64,000 nt of DNA from positions 46,001-110,000 of the forward strand of contig CAYJLE010000005.1 of assembly GCA_964370985.1 (NCBI GenBank), written 5' to 3'. The translations under genes and the position numbers were made by a program. Origin of the DNA: JAHDVS01 sp964370985. Lineage in GTDB: Bacteria > Actinomycetota > Thermoleophilia > Gaiellales > Gaiellaceae. Of this stretch, positions 33,812-42,133 are shown in pieces. Positions within the stretch are counted from its first letter, which is position 1, and each line of letters opens with the position of its first letter. A model generated the notes under the pieces. That model was not told the DNA's origin, made no database searches, and saw nothing but the letters and a program-made list of their open reading frames with translations.

Positions 33812-35149
33812 ATGAGGCGCTACCACGTCACGACGTTCGGCTGCCAGATGAACGCCCACGACTCGGAGCGGATCAAGGGCCTGCTCGAGGAGCTCGGCCT
33901 GGGGGAGGCCCCCTCGCAGGCGGAGGCGGACGTGATCGTCTTCAACACGTGCACGGTCAGGGAGAAGCCGGATCAGAAGTTCGCCGCCCATCTCGCACAG
34001 GCCCGCGCGCTCAAGCAGCGAGACAGCGGGCGCGTGATCGCCGTCGGGGGCTGCTTCGCGGAAGCCCAGAAGGAGCGCCTGTTCGATCTCTACCCGTTCG
34101 TGGACATCGCGTTCGGCCCCGGGTCGATCCCGCACCTGGCCGAGTGGCTCGGAGCCGGCGGGCTCGCGCCGCGTGGCCGCTTCGCGGAGTGGGGCTCCTT
34201 CGCGGGCGACCTCCCGGCCCGGCGGGAGCGCCCGTTCCAGGCGTGGGTGCAGATCTCGACGGGCTGCAACTCCGTCTGCTCCTACTGCATCGTGCCCGCG
34301 GTCCGCGGCCGCGAACGCAGCCGCCGCCCGGGCGACGTGCTCGCGGAGGTCGAGCGGCTTGCTCGCAGCGGCGTCCGCGAGGTGACGCTGCTCGGCCAGA
34401 ACGTGAACTCCTACGGGCGCGACCTCGGCGCGGATGCCGGGCTCGAGTTCGGCGGACTCCTGCGAGCGGTCGCCGGGATTGCGGGTATCGAACGGGTGCG
34501 CTTCACGAGCCCGCACCCGAAGGACTTCCGGGAGCCCGTGATCCGCGCGATGGCGGAGTGCGAGGCCGTGTGCGAGCACGCGCACCTGCCCGCTCAGTCC
34601 GGCTCGACGCGGATTCTGAGAGCGATGCGGCGCACCTACGGGCGCGAGCGCTATCTCTCGCTCGTGGAGCGCCTCCGCGCGGCCGTCCCCGATCTCGCGC
34701 TCACCACCGACCTGATCGTCGGCTTCCCCGGCGAGACCGACGAGGATTTCGACCAGACGGTCACGCTCGTCGAGGAAGTCGGCTTCGACGGCGCCTTCAC
34801 GTTCGTGTTCAGCCCGCGGGCGGGCACGGAAGCGGCGGCGCTGCCGGGCCAGGTGCCCGCGGAGATCAAGGTCGCGCGGGTCGAGCGGCTGATCGAAGTG
34901 GTCCAGCGGGTCGCGGCCGAGGAGAACGCACGCCGGGTCGGGCTCGTCGAGGAGGTGCTCGTGGAGGGCCCGAGCCGAACCGACGCGACGTTCCTGCGGG
35001 GACGCTCGCGTCGCAACCAAACGGTCAACTTCACGGGAGCCGCGGCCGCGGGGGAGATCGTGCGCGTCAGGATCGAGGCGGCGACGTCGACGACGCTGCG
35101 CGGCGCGCAGGATGCTCCCGTGCCCGCCACACCACACGTGTCTAGGTAG
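33812..35149 (+). CDS. miaB: tRNA-2-methylthio-N6-dimethylallyladenosine synthase
   Basis: A 445-residue radical-SAM methylthiotransferase that adds the 2-methylthio group to i6A37 of tRNA. The three cysteines of the auxiliary cluster are in TFGCQMN, NTCTVRE and GGCFAE; the radical SAM CxxxCxxC is CNSVCSYC; HLPAQSGSTRILRAMRRTYGRERY and a C-terminal TRAM domain (LVEEVLVEGPSR...) follow. ATG 33812 is preceded by a TACCAT -10 box by 9 nt. It acts on the product of the adjacent miaA. Confidence 0.96.
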   Translation: MRRYHVTTFGCQMNAHDSERIKGLLEELGLGEAPSQAEADVIVFNTCTVREKPDQKFAAHLAQARALKQRDSGRVIAVGGCFAEAQKERLFDLYPFVDIAFGPGSIPHLAEWLGAGGLAPRGRFAEWGSFAGDLPARRERPFQAWVQISTGCNSVCSYCIVPAVRGRERSRRPGDVLAEVERLARSGVREVTLLGQNVNSYGRDLGADAGLEFGGLLRAVAGIAGIERVRFTSPHPKDFREPVIRAMAECEAVCEHAHLPAQSGSTRILRAMRRTYGRERYLSLVERLRAAVPDLALTTDLIVGFPGETDEDFDQTVTLVEEVGFDGAFTFVFSPRAGTEAAALPGQVPAEIKVARVERLIEVVQRVAAEENARRVGLVEEVLVEGPSRTDATFLRGRSRRNQTVNFTGAAAAGEIVRVRIEAATSTTLRGAQDAPVPATPHVSR

Positions 35150-35157
35150 CCGGTGCC

Positions 35158-36072
35158 GTGACGGTGCCGCCGCTCGTGATCGGGATCTTCGGCCCGACCG
35201 CGTCGGGCAAGAGTGCGGTCGCCGAGGAGCTCGCCGACCGCAGCGCCGGCGAGGTCGTGTCGGCCGACTCGATGCAGGTCTACCGGGGGCTTCCGGTCCT
35301 GACGAACCAGCCGGCCCGCCCAACCCGGCTGGTCGCGATCTGGGAGCTCGATCACGAGGCGTCGGTGGCGGAGTACGCCCGGCTCGCGCACGCGGAGATC
35401 GACTGGCTGCTCGCCGTCGGGCGGACGCCGGTCGTCACCGGCGGCACGGGCCTCTACCTGCGGGCGGCGCTCGCACAGCTCGACGTCCCACCCGCGCCGC
35501 TCCCGGGCGCCCGGGAGCGCTGGGAGGCGTTCTACGACCAGCTCGGTGGGGAGGAGACCCACCGCACGCTGGCCTCGCTCGATCCGGCGGCCGCCCGCGC
35601 GGTGCATGCGAACGACCGCCGGCGGGTCGTGCGCGCGCTCGAGCTCGCGGAGGTAGGCAGCTCGCTGCGCCCGGGCACCGACCGCCTCTGGGCAAGGGAG
35701 ACGCGTCACCCGACGCTGGTCGTCGCCCTCGAGGTGCCGCCCGCTGTGCTCGATGACCGCATCGAACAGCGCACGCGGCGGATGTTCGAGGTTGGGGTGG
35801 AGGAGGAGGTTCGCCGCGCGCTCGCCGTGCCGCTCTCGCGCACGGCCCGCCATGTGATCGGGCTCGACGAGGTTGTCGGGCTCCCGCGCGAGGACGCGAT
35901 TGCCGCGATCGCCGCCCGGACGCGCCGCTACGCGGCGTACCAGCGCAAGTGGCTCCGGCGCATCCCGGACGCTGTTAGCCTTGCCGGCGATCGCCCGGCG
36001 GGCGAGATCGCCGATGAGATTCTCGAAGTGGCACGCGCTCGGCAACGCGTACCTGCTGGTCGAGCGGGCTGA
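35158..36072 (+). CDS. miaA: tRNA dimethylallyltransferase
   Basis: A 304-residue enzyme that isopentenylates A37 of UNN-reading tRNAs using dimethylallyl diphosphate, a product of the pathway fed by ispG and dxr in this window. Motifs: P-loop GPTASGKSAVAEELA, VVSADSMQVYRGL, GGTGLYLRAAL, and RYAAYQRKWLRRI at the C-terminus. GTG 35158 is 8 nt after miaB. The end overlaps dapF by 59 nt, one of the longest same-strand overlaps here. Confidence 0.94.
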   Translation: MTVPPLVIGIFGPTASGKSAVAEELADRSAGEVVSADSMQVYRGLPVLTNQPARPTRLVAIWELDHEASVAEYARLAHAEIDWLLAVGRTPVVTGGTGLYLRAALAQLDVPPAPLPGARERWEAFYDQLGGEETHRTLASLDPAAARAVHANDRRRVVRALELAEVGSSLRPGTDRLWARETRHPTLVVALEVPPAVLDDRIEQRTRRMFEVGVEEEVRRALAVPLSRTARHVIGLDEVVGLPREDAIAAIAARTRRYAAYQRKWLRRIPDAVSLAGDRPAGEIADEILEVARARQRVPAGRAG

Positions 36073-36811
36073 CGCAGGCCGCGCGCTCGACCCCGCCACG
36101 GTGCGCCGGCTCTGCGACCCCGCCACCGGCATCGGCTCCGACGGCATCCTCGAGGTCGTGGCCGTCGATGGCCCGCGCGCCGAGATCGTGATCTGGAATC
36201 CGGACGGCTCGACGGCGGAGCTGTCCGGGAACGGCACCCGGATCGCGGCCCGCTGGCTCGCGGAGCGCAGCGGGACCGGGCGCGTCGAGGTGACCGTGGG
36301 CCCGCGCGTGGTGACCGCCCGCATGCGCGAGGGCGCGCTCGTCGAGACCGGGCTCGGGCGCGTCGAAGTCGGCCCGCCGGAGACGCTCGACGTGGCGGGT
36401 GAGCCGGTCGAGGTGACTCCGGTGTCGGTCGGCAACCCGCACGCGGTCGTCCGTCGCGAGCCCGACCCGGGCGAGCTGCGCCGTCTTGGTCCGCTGCTCG
36501 AGCGCCACCCGCGCTTTCCCGACCGGACGAACGTCCAGATCGCCCGGGTTGACGGGCCGCATGACGCGACCGCCGCCGTGTGGGAGCGGGGGGCGGGGGA
36601 GACCCCCGCCTCCGGAACGAGCGCGTGCGCCGTGGCAGCAGCGGCGATTGCCTGGGGCTCCTGCGAGAGCCCCGTTACGGTTCATCTCCCGGGCGGCGAT
36701 CTCGACGTGGCGATCGACGCCGGGGGCCACGCCACGCTCGTGGGCCCGGCGGAGGAGATCTGCCGGGGCGAGACAGCGATGGGGCTGCTCGCCGCTCTCG
36801 AGGGCTCCTGA
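36014..36811 (+). CDS. dapF: Diaminopimelate epimerase family protein, both catalytic Cys replaced by Ser
   Basis: A 265-residue protein with the DapF fold: FSKWHALGNAYLLVE, CDPATGIGSDGILEV, the first active-site loop WNPDGSTAELSGNGTR and the second ERGAGETPASGTSAC. In characterised DapF the two loops carry catalytic cysteines (CGNG and ACGTG); here both positions are serine (Ser71 and Ser200). It would convert LL- to meso-diaminopimelate, completing the pathway whose other genes are nearby. Whether it keeps epimerase activity or acts on another substrate is open; some DapF-like subfamilies are known to vary. ATG 36014 lies within miaA. Convergent with dapD, 6 bp apart. Confidence 0.82.
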   Translation: MRFSKWHALGNAYLLVERADAGRALDPATVRRLCDPATGIGSDGILEVVAVDGPRAEIVIWNPDGSTAELSGNGTRIAARWLAERSGTGRVEVTVGPRVVTARMREGALVETGLGRVEVGPPETLDVAGEPVEVTPVSVGNPHAVVRREPDPGELRRLGPLLERHPRFPDRTNVQIARVDGPHDATAAVWERGAGETPASGTSACAVAAAAIAWGSCESPVTVHLPGGDLDVAIDAGGHATLVGPAEEICRGETAMGLLAALEGS

Positions 36812-36817
36812 CGCCGG

Positions 36818-37639
36818 CTACACTGCGACGCCGTAGCTTCGTAGCGCGTCGTTGAGGCTGACCTTGAGGTCGGTGGCGGCGCTGCGCTGACCGATGATCA
36901 AGGCTGCGGGCAGCTGGTAGGTGCCCGCGGGGAACGCTTTCGGTCGCGTGCCCGGGACGACCACGGAGCGCTCGGGAACGTAGCCACGATGCTCGACCGG
37001 CTCGGGGCCCGTGACGTCGATGATCGGCGTCGAAGCCGTCAGAACCACGTTCGCGCCGAGCACCGCCCCGGCGCCGACCACGACCCCCTCGACGACGATG
37101 CAGCGCGATCCGACGAACGCCCCGTCCTCGATGACGACGGGCGTCGCCTGCGGCGGCTCGAGGACGCCGCCGATCCCGACGCCGCCGGAGAGGTGGACGT
37201 CGGCGCCGATCTGGGCGCACGAGCCGACGGTTGCCCAGGTATCGACCATCGCCCGCGGCCCGACCCAGGCGCCGATGTTGACGTAGCTCGGCATCAGGAC
37301 GACGCCCTCGGAGAGGAACGACCCGTAGCGCGCGACGGCGGGCGGGACGACCCGGACGCCGAGCTCGGCGAAGTTGCGCTTCAGGGGCACCTTGTCGTGG
37401 TAGGTGAAGGGCCCGACCTCGATCGGCTCCGACTGGCGCAGCCGGAAGTAGAGGAGGATCGCCTTCTTGGTCCACTCGCGGGCGACCCAGCCTGCCTCCG
37501 TGCGCTCGGCCACCCGCACCGCGCCCACGTCGAGCAGCCGGATCGTCTCGTCCACGGCACCTGCGCCTCGCGCGGCCTCCTCCGGGGAGAGCTCCCAGAG
37601 CTCCTCGATCTCTCGTTCGAGCGCGGCCAGGTCGGTCAC
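36818..37639 (-). CDS. dapD: Tetrahydrodipicolinate N-succinyltransferase
   Basis: A 273-residue left-handed beta-helix acyltransferase that succinylates tetrahydrodipicolinate. An N-terminal helical domain (AALEREIEELWELSPEE) is followed by hexapeptide repeats (GVVLMPSYVNIGAWVGPRAMVDTWATVGSCAQIGADVHLSGGVGIGGVLEP) typical of the DapD class. GTG 37639 overlaps the dapC stop (GTGA) and is preferred over a longer frame. Last gene of the minus-strand operon dapE-dapC-dapD. Confidence 0.94.
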   Translation of the reverse strand: MTDLAALEREIEELWELSPEEAARGAGAVDETIRLLDVGAVRVAERTEAGWVAREWTKKAILLYFRLRQSEPIEVGPFTYHDKVPLKRNFAELGVRVVPPAVARYGSFLSEGVVLMPSYVNIGAWVGPRAMVDTWATVGSCAQIGADVHLSGGVGIGGVLEPPQATPVVIEDGAFVGSRCIVVEGVVVGAGAVLGANVVLTASTPIIDVTGPEPVEHRGYVPERSVVVPGTRPKAFPAGTYQLPAALIIGQRSAATDLKVSLNDALRSYGVAV

Positions 37640-38790
37640 AGGGCCTCCTCCAGGATCTCGGCCGCGAGGCGGCACTCGTCCTCCGTCGGTACGAGCGCGA
37701 AGCGTACGTAACCCTCTCCGGACGGGCCAAGGTAGGTCCCCGGCGCGACCACGACGCCGCGCTCGAGCAGGCGCGCGGCAAGCTGCTCGGACGTCTCGTC
37801 ACCGGGTACCTCGACCCACAGGTACATCGTCGCGAGAGCGCCCGCGACACGTAGGCCCTTCCGCCCGAGGGCGCCAAGGAGAACGGCCCGCTTGCGCCCG
37901 TAGCGCTCCCGGGCCTCGCGGACGTGCTGCTCGTCCCCCCAGGCGGCAATCGCCGCGCGCTGCACGAACTCCTGCGGCGCCGTGCCCACCGTGGGTCGGT
38001 AGAGCCGCAGCGCGTCGATCACGTCCGGGCTCGCGGCGACGAAGCCCGACCGGTAGCCGGTCATCGACGAGCGCTTGCTGAGGCTGTTGAAGACGACGAG
38101 CCGATCCCTGTCGCTCGCCTGGAGCGCCGACACGGGCGGCTCGTCGAACCAGAGCTCGCTGTACGCCTCGTCCGAGGCGACGAGGAAGTCGTGCTCGGCC
38201 GCGAGCGTCGCGAGCCGTTCGTAGAGCCGAAGCGGGCACGTCGCGCACGTCGGGTTGTTCGGGTAGTTGACCCACACGAGGGCCGCTCGCCGCCACACGT
38301 CGGTACCGACCGCGTCGAGATCGGGCAGGAAGCCGTTGCGCTCGAGCAGCGGCAGCCGCACGACCTCGGCGCCGGCAAAGCGCGCTCCCCGCGCCGCAAC
38401 CGGGTAGCCGGGCTCGGTCGTCACGACCAGATCCTTGCCCCGCGAGGGGTCGAGCACGACCTGGGCGAAGCTGAAGATCGCCTCCTTCGCGCCAAGCGTC
38501 GGGATCAGCTCGCGCTCGGGGTCGAGCTCGACCCCGAACCGCCGCGTGCACCACGCCGCGATCGCCTCCCTCAGCTCCGGCAGGCCCTGCGCGCGCGGGT
38601 ACTCCATCGTCTCCCTGACCCCCGCGACGAGTGCCTCCCGGATGAAGGCTGCCGTCGGTTCCCGCGGGTCGCCCATGCCGAAGTCGATCACGCGCATCCC
38701 GCGCTCGGCGACGCGGCGCTTCGCCTCGTCCAGGCGCGCGAACGGATAGGTACCGAGCTCGTCGAGGATCGGCGAGCGGGGCACGGTCAC
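37636..38790 (-). CDS. dapC: Succinyldiaminopimelate aminotransferase (class I/II PLP)
   Basis: A 384-residue fold-type I aminotransferase. The PLP lysine is in FNSLSKRSSMTGYRSGF; NYPNNPT, SDEAYSELWF and the N-terminal DFGMGDPREPT are family motifs. Placement between dapE and dapD, with stop-start overlaps on both sides, argues for the DapC step (N-succinyl-LL-DAP from the keto acid). LL-DAP aminotransferase-like or alanine/aspartate activities are alternatives by sequence alone. GTG 38790 overlaps the dapE stop. Confidence 0.9.
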   Translation of the reverse strand: MTVPRSPILDELGTYPFARLDEAKRRVAERGMRVIDFGMGDPREPTAAFIREALVAGVRETMEYPRAQGLPELREAIAAWCTRRFGVELDPERELIPTLGAKEAIFSFAQVVLDPSRGKDLVVTTEPGYPVAARGARFAGAEVVRLPLLERNGFLPDLDAVGTDVWRRAALVWVNYPNNPTCATCPLRLYERLATLAAEHDFLVASDEAYSELWFDEPPVSALQASDRDRLVVFNSLSKRSSMTGYRSGFVAASPDVIDALRLYRPTVGTAPQEFVQRAAIAAWGDEQHVREARERYGRKRAVLLGALGRKGLRVAGALATMYLWVEVPGDETSEQLAARLLERGVVVAPGTYLGPSGEGYVRFALVPTEDECRLAAEILEEAL

Positions 38791-39875
38791 GCGCCGTCCA
38801 CGGCGAGGAAGCGCCGGAGCGCGTCGAACGTCGTGACGAGCGCGGAGATCGCGACGCGTTCGTCACGACGGTGCGCGTAGCGCGGGGCGCCCGGGCCGAG
38901 GTTGACCGCGTCGACTCCCTCCTCGCTGAACTGCGCGACCGGCGTCCACGCCTGCTTCGGCTCGACGGCGAAGCCGGTCGTCACGTGCAGCCGCTCCAGC
39001 ATCGGCGATCCGGCCGCGACGTGGCCGGGAGGGGAGCTGCTCGTGATCTCGAGCTCGCCCACGTCGCCGACGATCTCGGCCAGACTGACCTCCGCCTCGG
39101 CGACCGTGCGATCCGGTGGGAAACGGTAGTTGAGGCGACACGTCACGCGGTCGGGAATGACGTTGTCGGCGACGCCGCCCTCGATCCGGGTCACGCTGAC
39201 CACCTCGGTGAACACCAGCCCGCCGACCTCGACGGGGCGCGGCGGGATCCGGGTCAGCGGGTAGAGGCCCTCGACGGCCGCCGCAATCGCGTTCACGCCC
39301 GTCCACGGGCGCGCGGAGTGCGCGCTCTCGCCGCGAAACGTGAGCGTGGCGTTGAGGTTGCCGAGACAGCCCGCCTGGATCGTGTTATCGGTCGGCTCCA
39401 GCACGATTGCAAGGCCGGCCTCGTGTAGCTCCGGGCAGGCGGCGAAGACGTGGGGGAGGGGGCTCTCGCTCGCGGCCAGCTCCTCGCGGGTAAAGAAGAG
39501 GAGGCCCACGTCGACCGCGAGCGGGGGGCGCTCGGCCTCGATCCACGCGGCCAGCTCGAGCATCACCGCGAGGCCACCCTTCATGTCGGCGGCGCCGAGG
39601 CCGACGACCTCGCCCGCCTCGACCCGGCCGGGGAGGTTGTCCTGGGCGGGCACGGTGTCGAGGTGGCCGGCGAGCACGACGAGCGGCGTTCCCGCCCGGC
39701 GAGGAGTCGTGTAGAGGAATCCTTCGCCGTCAGCGAAGCTCTCCTCGAATGCGCCGCGCGGGACGGAGGAGGCCACGAGCCCGGCCAGGAGCGCCTCGTG
39801 GCGGCTGACCGACGGGATGTCGACGAGCGCGAGCGTCCGCTCGGCCAGGCGCCGTGCCAGGGCAACGTCGGTCAC
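38787..39875 (-). CDS. dapE: Succinyl-diaminopimelate desuccinylase
   Basis: A 362-residue M20 zinc hydrolase releasing LL-diaminopimelate. Metal motifs: LAGHLDTVPAQ (His and Asp ligands), GLGAADMKGGLAVML, FFTREE with the catalytic Glu, and IVLEPTDNTIQAGCLG; the dimerisation lid domain has HSARPWTGVNAI. GTG 39875 is chosen because a TAGAGT box lies 7 nt upstream on this strand and the protein begins at the usual place. Divergent from hflX across 62 bp. Confidence 0.92.
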   Translation of the reverse strand: MTDVALARRLAERTLALVDIPSVSRHEALLAGLVASSVPRGAFEESFADGEGFLYTTPRRAGTPLVVLAGHLDTVPAQDNLPGRVEAGEVVGLGAADMKGGLAVMLELAAWIEAERPPLAVDVGLLFFTREELAASESPLPHVFAACPELHEAGLAIVLEPTDNTIQAGCLGNLNATLTFRGESAHSARPWTGVNAIAAAVEGLYPLTRIPPRPVEVGGLVFTEVVSVTRIEGGVADNVIPDRVTCRLNYRFPPDRTVAEAEVSLAEIVGDVGELEITSSSPPGHVAAGSPMLERLHVTTGFAVEPKQAWTPVAQFSEEGVDAVNLGPGAPRYAHRRDERVAISALVTTFDALRRFLAVDGA

Positions 39876-39882
39876 ACGATCA

Positions 39883-39888
39883 ACTCTA
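39883..39888 (-). promoter_or_regulatory. -10 element TAGAGT, leaderless start of the dapE operon
   Basis: On the minus strand TAGAGT ends 7 nt before GTG 39875. Confidence 0.5.
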
Positions 39889-39925
39889 GTCTCGACTCGC
39901 GAGCGAGATCCGGCCAAGGAGCGGG

Positions 39926-39931
39926 CATAAT
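39926..39931 (+). promoter_or_regulatory. -10 element CATAAT, leaderless start of hflX
   Basis: CATAAT ends 6 nt before GTG 39938. With the dapE box it forms a compact divergent promoter pair. Confidence 0.5.
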
Positions 39932-39937
39932 CACCGT

Positions 39938-41248
39938 GTGACGCATCACCAGCCCGACCCCGCCCCGGGCGCGGAGCCCGAGCGGGGCTTCCTCGTCGCG
40001 GTGATCGCGCCCGAGATGGACGAGGAGGAGGAGCTGGCCGAGGCCCGTGAGCTCCTTCGCACCGCGGGAGTGGAGATCGTCGGCGAGCTCGTGCAGCGCC
40101 GCCCGCGGCCCGACCCGCGCACGTACGTCGGCAAGGGCAAGCTCGAGGAGCTGAAGGCACTGATCCCCGAGACCCGCGCCGAGTCCCTGATCGTCGACGA
40201 CGAGGTCGACCCGAGCCTCCAGCGCCGCCTCGAGGACGCTCTCGGGATCCGCATCGTCGATCGCACCCAGCTCATCCTCGACATCTTCGCGCAGCATGCG
40301 CGCACCGCCGAGGGCAAGCTCCAGGTCGAGCTCGCGCAGCTCGAGTACAACCTCCCGCGCATGCGCGGCATGTGGCAGCACCTGGAGCGCCTCGGCGGCG
40401 GTATCGGCACGCGCGGCCCCGGCGAGTCGCAGCTCGAGACCGACCGGCGGCTCGCCCGCCGCCGCGTCGCGCTCCTGCGCCAGCGGTCGCGCGCGCTCGA
40501 GCGCCAGCGTGACACCCAGCGGGTCGCCCGCAAGCGGGCCGACACGCCTCTGGTTGCCCTCGCCGGCTACACCAACGCGGGCAAGTCGACGCTCCTGAAT
40601 GCGCTCACCGACGCGTCCGCCTCCGTCGACGACCGCCTGTTCGAGACGCTCGACCCCACCACGCGCGGCTTCGAGCACGACGGGCGACGCTACCTCCTGA
40701 CCGACACGGTCGGCTTCATCAGGCGGCTACCCCACCAGCTCGTGCAGGGGTTCGCGGCGACGCTCGAGGAGACCCTGGGCGCCGACCTCCTCATCCACGT
40801 TGCCGACGCGTCCGGGCCCGACCATCGCCTGGCCGAGCAGCTCGCCGCGGTCGAGAGCGTGCTCGCGGAGATCGGCGCCGCAGACATGCCCCGAGAGCTC
40901 GTCCTCAACAAGGTCGACCTGCTCGACCCGCTCGCGCGCAGGCGCCTGCACAACCGGTTCCCGGACGCGGTTCTGATCTCCGCGCGGAGCGGGGAGGGGC
41001 TCGACGTCCTCCGGGAGCGGATCGCGACGCGCTTCGCGGAGCGGTTCGAGCTCGTGCGGCTCCTGATCCCGCACACGGACGGCGCCCGCCTCGCCGAGCT
41101 CTACAGCCTGGGAGCTCCGATCGAGGAGCGTCACGACACCCCGGAAGGCGTTCTCGTGCTCGCGCGCCTGCCGCGGCCGGACCTGCCCCGGTACGCGCGC
41201 TACCTCGTGGCGGAGGCGGCGGCTCCGCCCGCTCGGCTCAGCCGGTGA
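39938..41248 (+). CDS. hflX: GTPase HflX
   Basis: A 436-residue ribosome-associated GTPase that splits stalled or hibernating 70S ribosomes. The N-terminal HflX domain has VGELVQRRPRPDPRTYVGKGKLEELK, DDEVDPSLQRRLEDAL, VDRTQLILDIFAQHARTAEGKLQVELAQL and the glycine loop GTRGPGESQLETDRR; the G domain has GYTNAGKSTLLNAL, LTDTVGFIRRLP and NKVDL. GTG 39938 follows a CATAAT box by 6 nt. Its stop overlaps dut (GTGA). Confidence 0.95.
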   Translation: MTHHQPDPAPGAEPERGFLVAVIAPEMDEEEELAEARELLRTAGVEIVGELVQRRPRPDPRTYVGKGKLEELKALIPETRAESLIVDDEVDPSLQRRLEDALGIRIVDRTQLILDIFAQHARTAEGKLQVELAQLEYNLPRMRGMWQHLERLGGGIGTRGPGESQLETDRRLARRRVALLRQRSRALERQRDTQRVARKRADTPLVALAGYTNAGKSTLLNALTDASASVDDRLFETLDPTTRGFEHDGRRYLLTDTVGFIRRLPHQLVQGFAATLEETLGADLLIHVADASGPDHRLAEQLAAVESVLAEIGAADMPRELVLNKVDLLDPLARRRLHNRFPDAVLISARSGEGLDVLRERIATRFAERFELVRLLIPHTDGARLAELYSLGAPIEERHDTPEGVLVLARLPRPDLPRYARYLVAEAAAPPARLSR

Positions 41249-41679
41249 CCCGCCTGCAGATCCTCCGCCTCCGGCCGGAGGCGCGGCTGCCGGCCCGGGC
41301 CTACCCCGGTGACGCGGGCTTCGATCTCGCTGCCTGCGAGCGCGTCGAGCTCGCTCCGGGCGCGCGGGCGCTCGTGTCCACGGGGATCGCGATCGCAGTG
41401 CCCGAGGGCTATGCGGGCTTCGTGCAGCCGCGCTCGGGGCTCGCAGCCCGCCACGGCATCACGATCGTCAACTCCCCGGGCCTGATCGACTCCGGCTACC
41501 GGGGCGAGGTGAAGATCGTCCTCCTCAACACCGATCGGGAGCGGACGTTCGTGGCGGAGGCCGGCGAGCGGATCGCGCAGCTCGTCGTGCTGCCCGTGCC
41601 CGCGCTCGAGCTCGTCGAGGCGGACGAGCTCCCCGGAAGCCCTCGGGGCGCGCGGGGCTTCGGCTCGTCGATGACGTGA
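41245..41679 (+). CDS. dut: Deoxyuridine 5'-triphosphate nucleotidohydrolase
   Basis: A 144-residue trimeric dUTPase. The five motifs are visible: GDAGFDLAA, VQPRSGLAARHGI, NSPGLIDSGYRGEVKIVLLNT, RIAQLVVLPV and the flexible C-terminal GARGFGSSMT. It removes dUTP and provides dUMP for thymidylate. GTG 41245 overlaps the hflX stop; its own stop overlaps the Nudix start region. Confidence 0.95.
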   Translation: MTRLQILRLRPEARLPARAYPGDAGFDLAACERVELAPGARALVSTGIAIAVPEGYAGFVQPRSGLAARHGITIVNSPGLIDSGYRGEVKIVLLNTDRERTFVAEAGERIAQLVVLPVPALELVEADELPGSPRGARGFGSSMT

Positions 41680-42128
41680 TGGAGCCCCGCATTCGCGTCT
41701 CGGCGCTCCTGCGGCGTGGCGACCGGATCCTCCTCTGCCGCCACGAGAAGGACGGTCGCGCGCACTGGCTCTTGCCCGGCGGCGGAGTCAACGGCGGCGA
41801 GACGCTCGTTCGCGCCCTCCAGCGGGAGCTGACGGAAGAGGTCGGGATCGAGGAGGACCTGCCGCTCGAGGGGCCGATCGCCCTCGTCGAGTCGATCAGC
41901 CCGCACCCGTCGCACCCCAAGCACGTCGTCCACATCGTGTTCGCGGGCTACCTCGGCGAGCGCTCGCTCGAGACGGTCACCTCGACCGACGCGGCTGTGC
42001 GGGGACACCGGCTGTTCGATCGCCACGAGCTGGGGGAGATCTCCCTCCACCCGCCGATCCAGCGCTTCCTGCGCCGCTGGGAGCCGGGTGACCCGGTCGT
42101 CTACCTCGGCGCGATGTGGGCGCCCTGA
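41679..42128 (+). CDS. Nudix hydrolase
   Basis: A 149-residue Nudix protein with an intact box: GGGVNGGETLVRALQRELTEEVGI matches Gx5Ex7REUxEExGU. It hydrolyses a nucleoside-diphosphate-linked substrate that cannot be predicted from sequence; pairing with dut suggests nucleotide-pool cleaning. ATG 41679 overlaps the dut stop; GTG 41676 would add one residue. Convergent with the GatD-like gene, 5 bp apart. Confidence 0.88.
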   Translation: MEPRIRVSALLRRGDRILLCRHEKDGRAHWLLPGGGVNGGETLVRALQRELTEEVGIEEDLPLEGPIALVESISPHPSHPKHVVHIVFAGYLGERSLETVTSTDAAVRGHRLFDRHELGEISLHPPIQRFLRRWEPGDPVVYLGAMWAP

Positions 42129-42133
42129 CCGGC

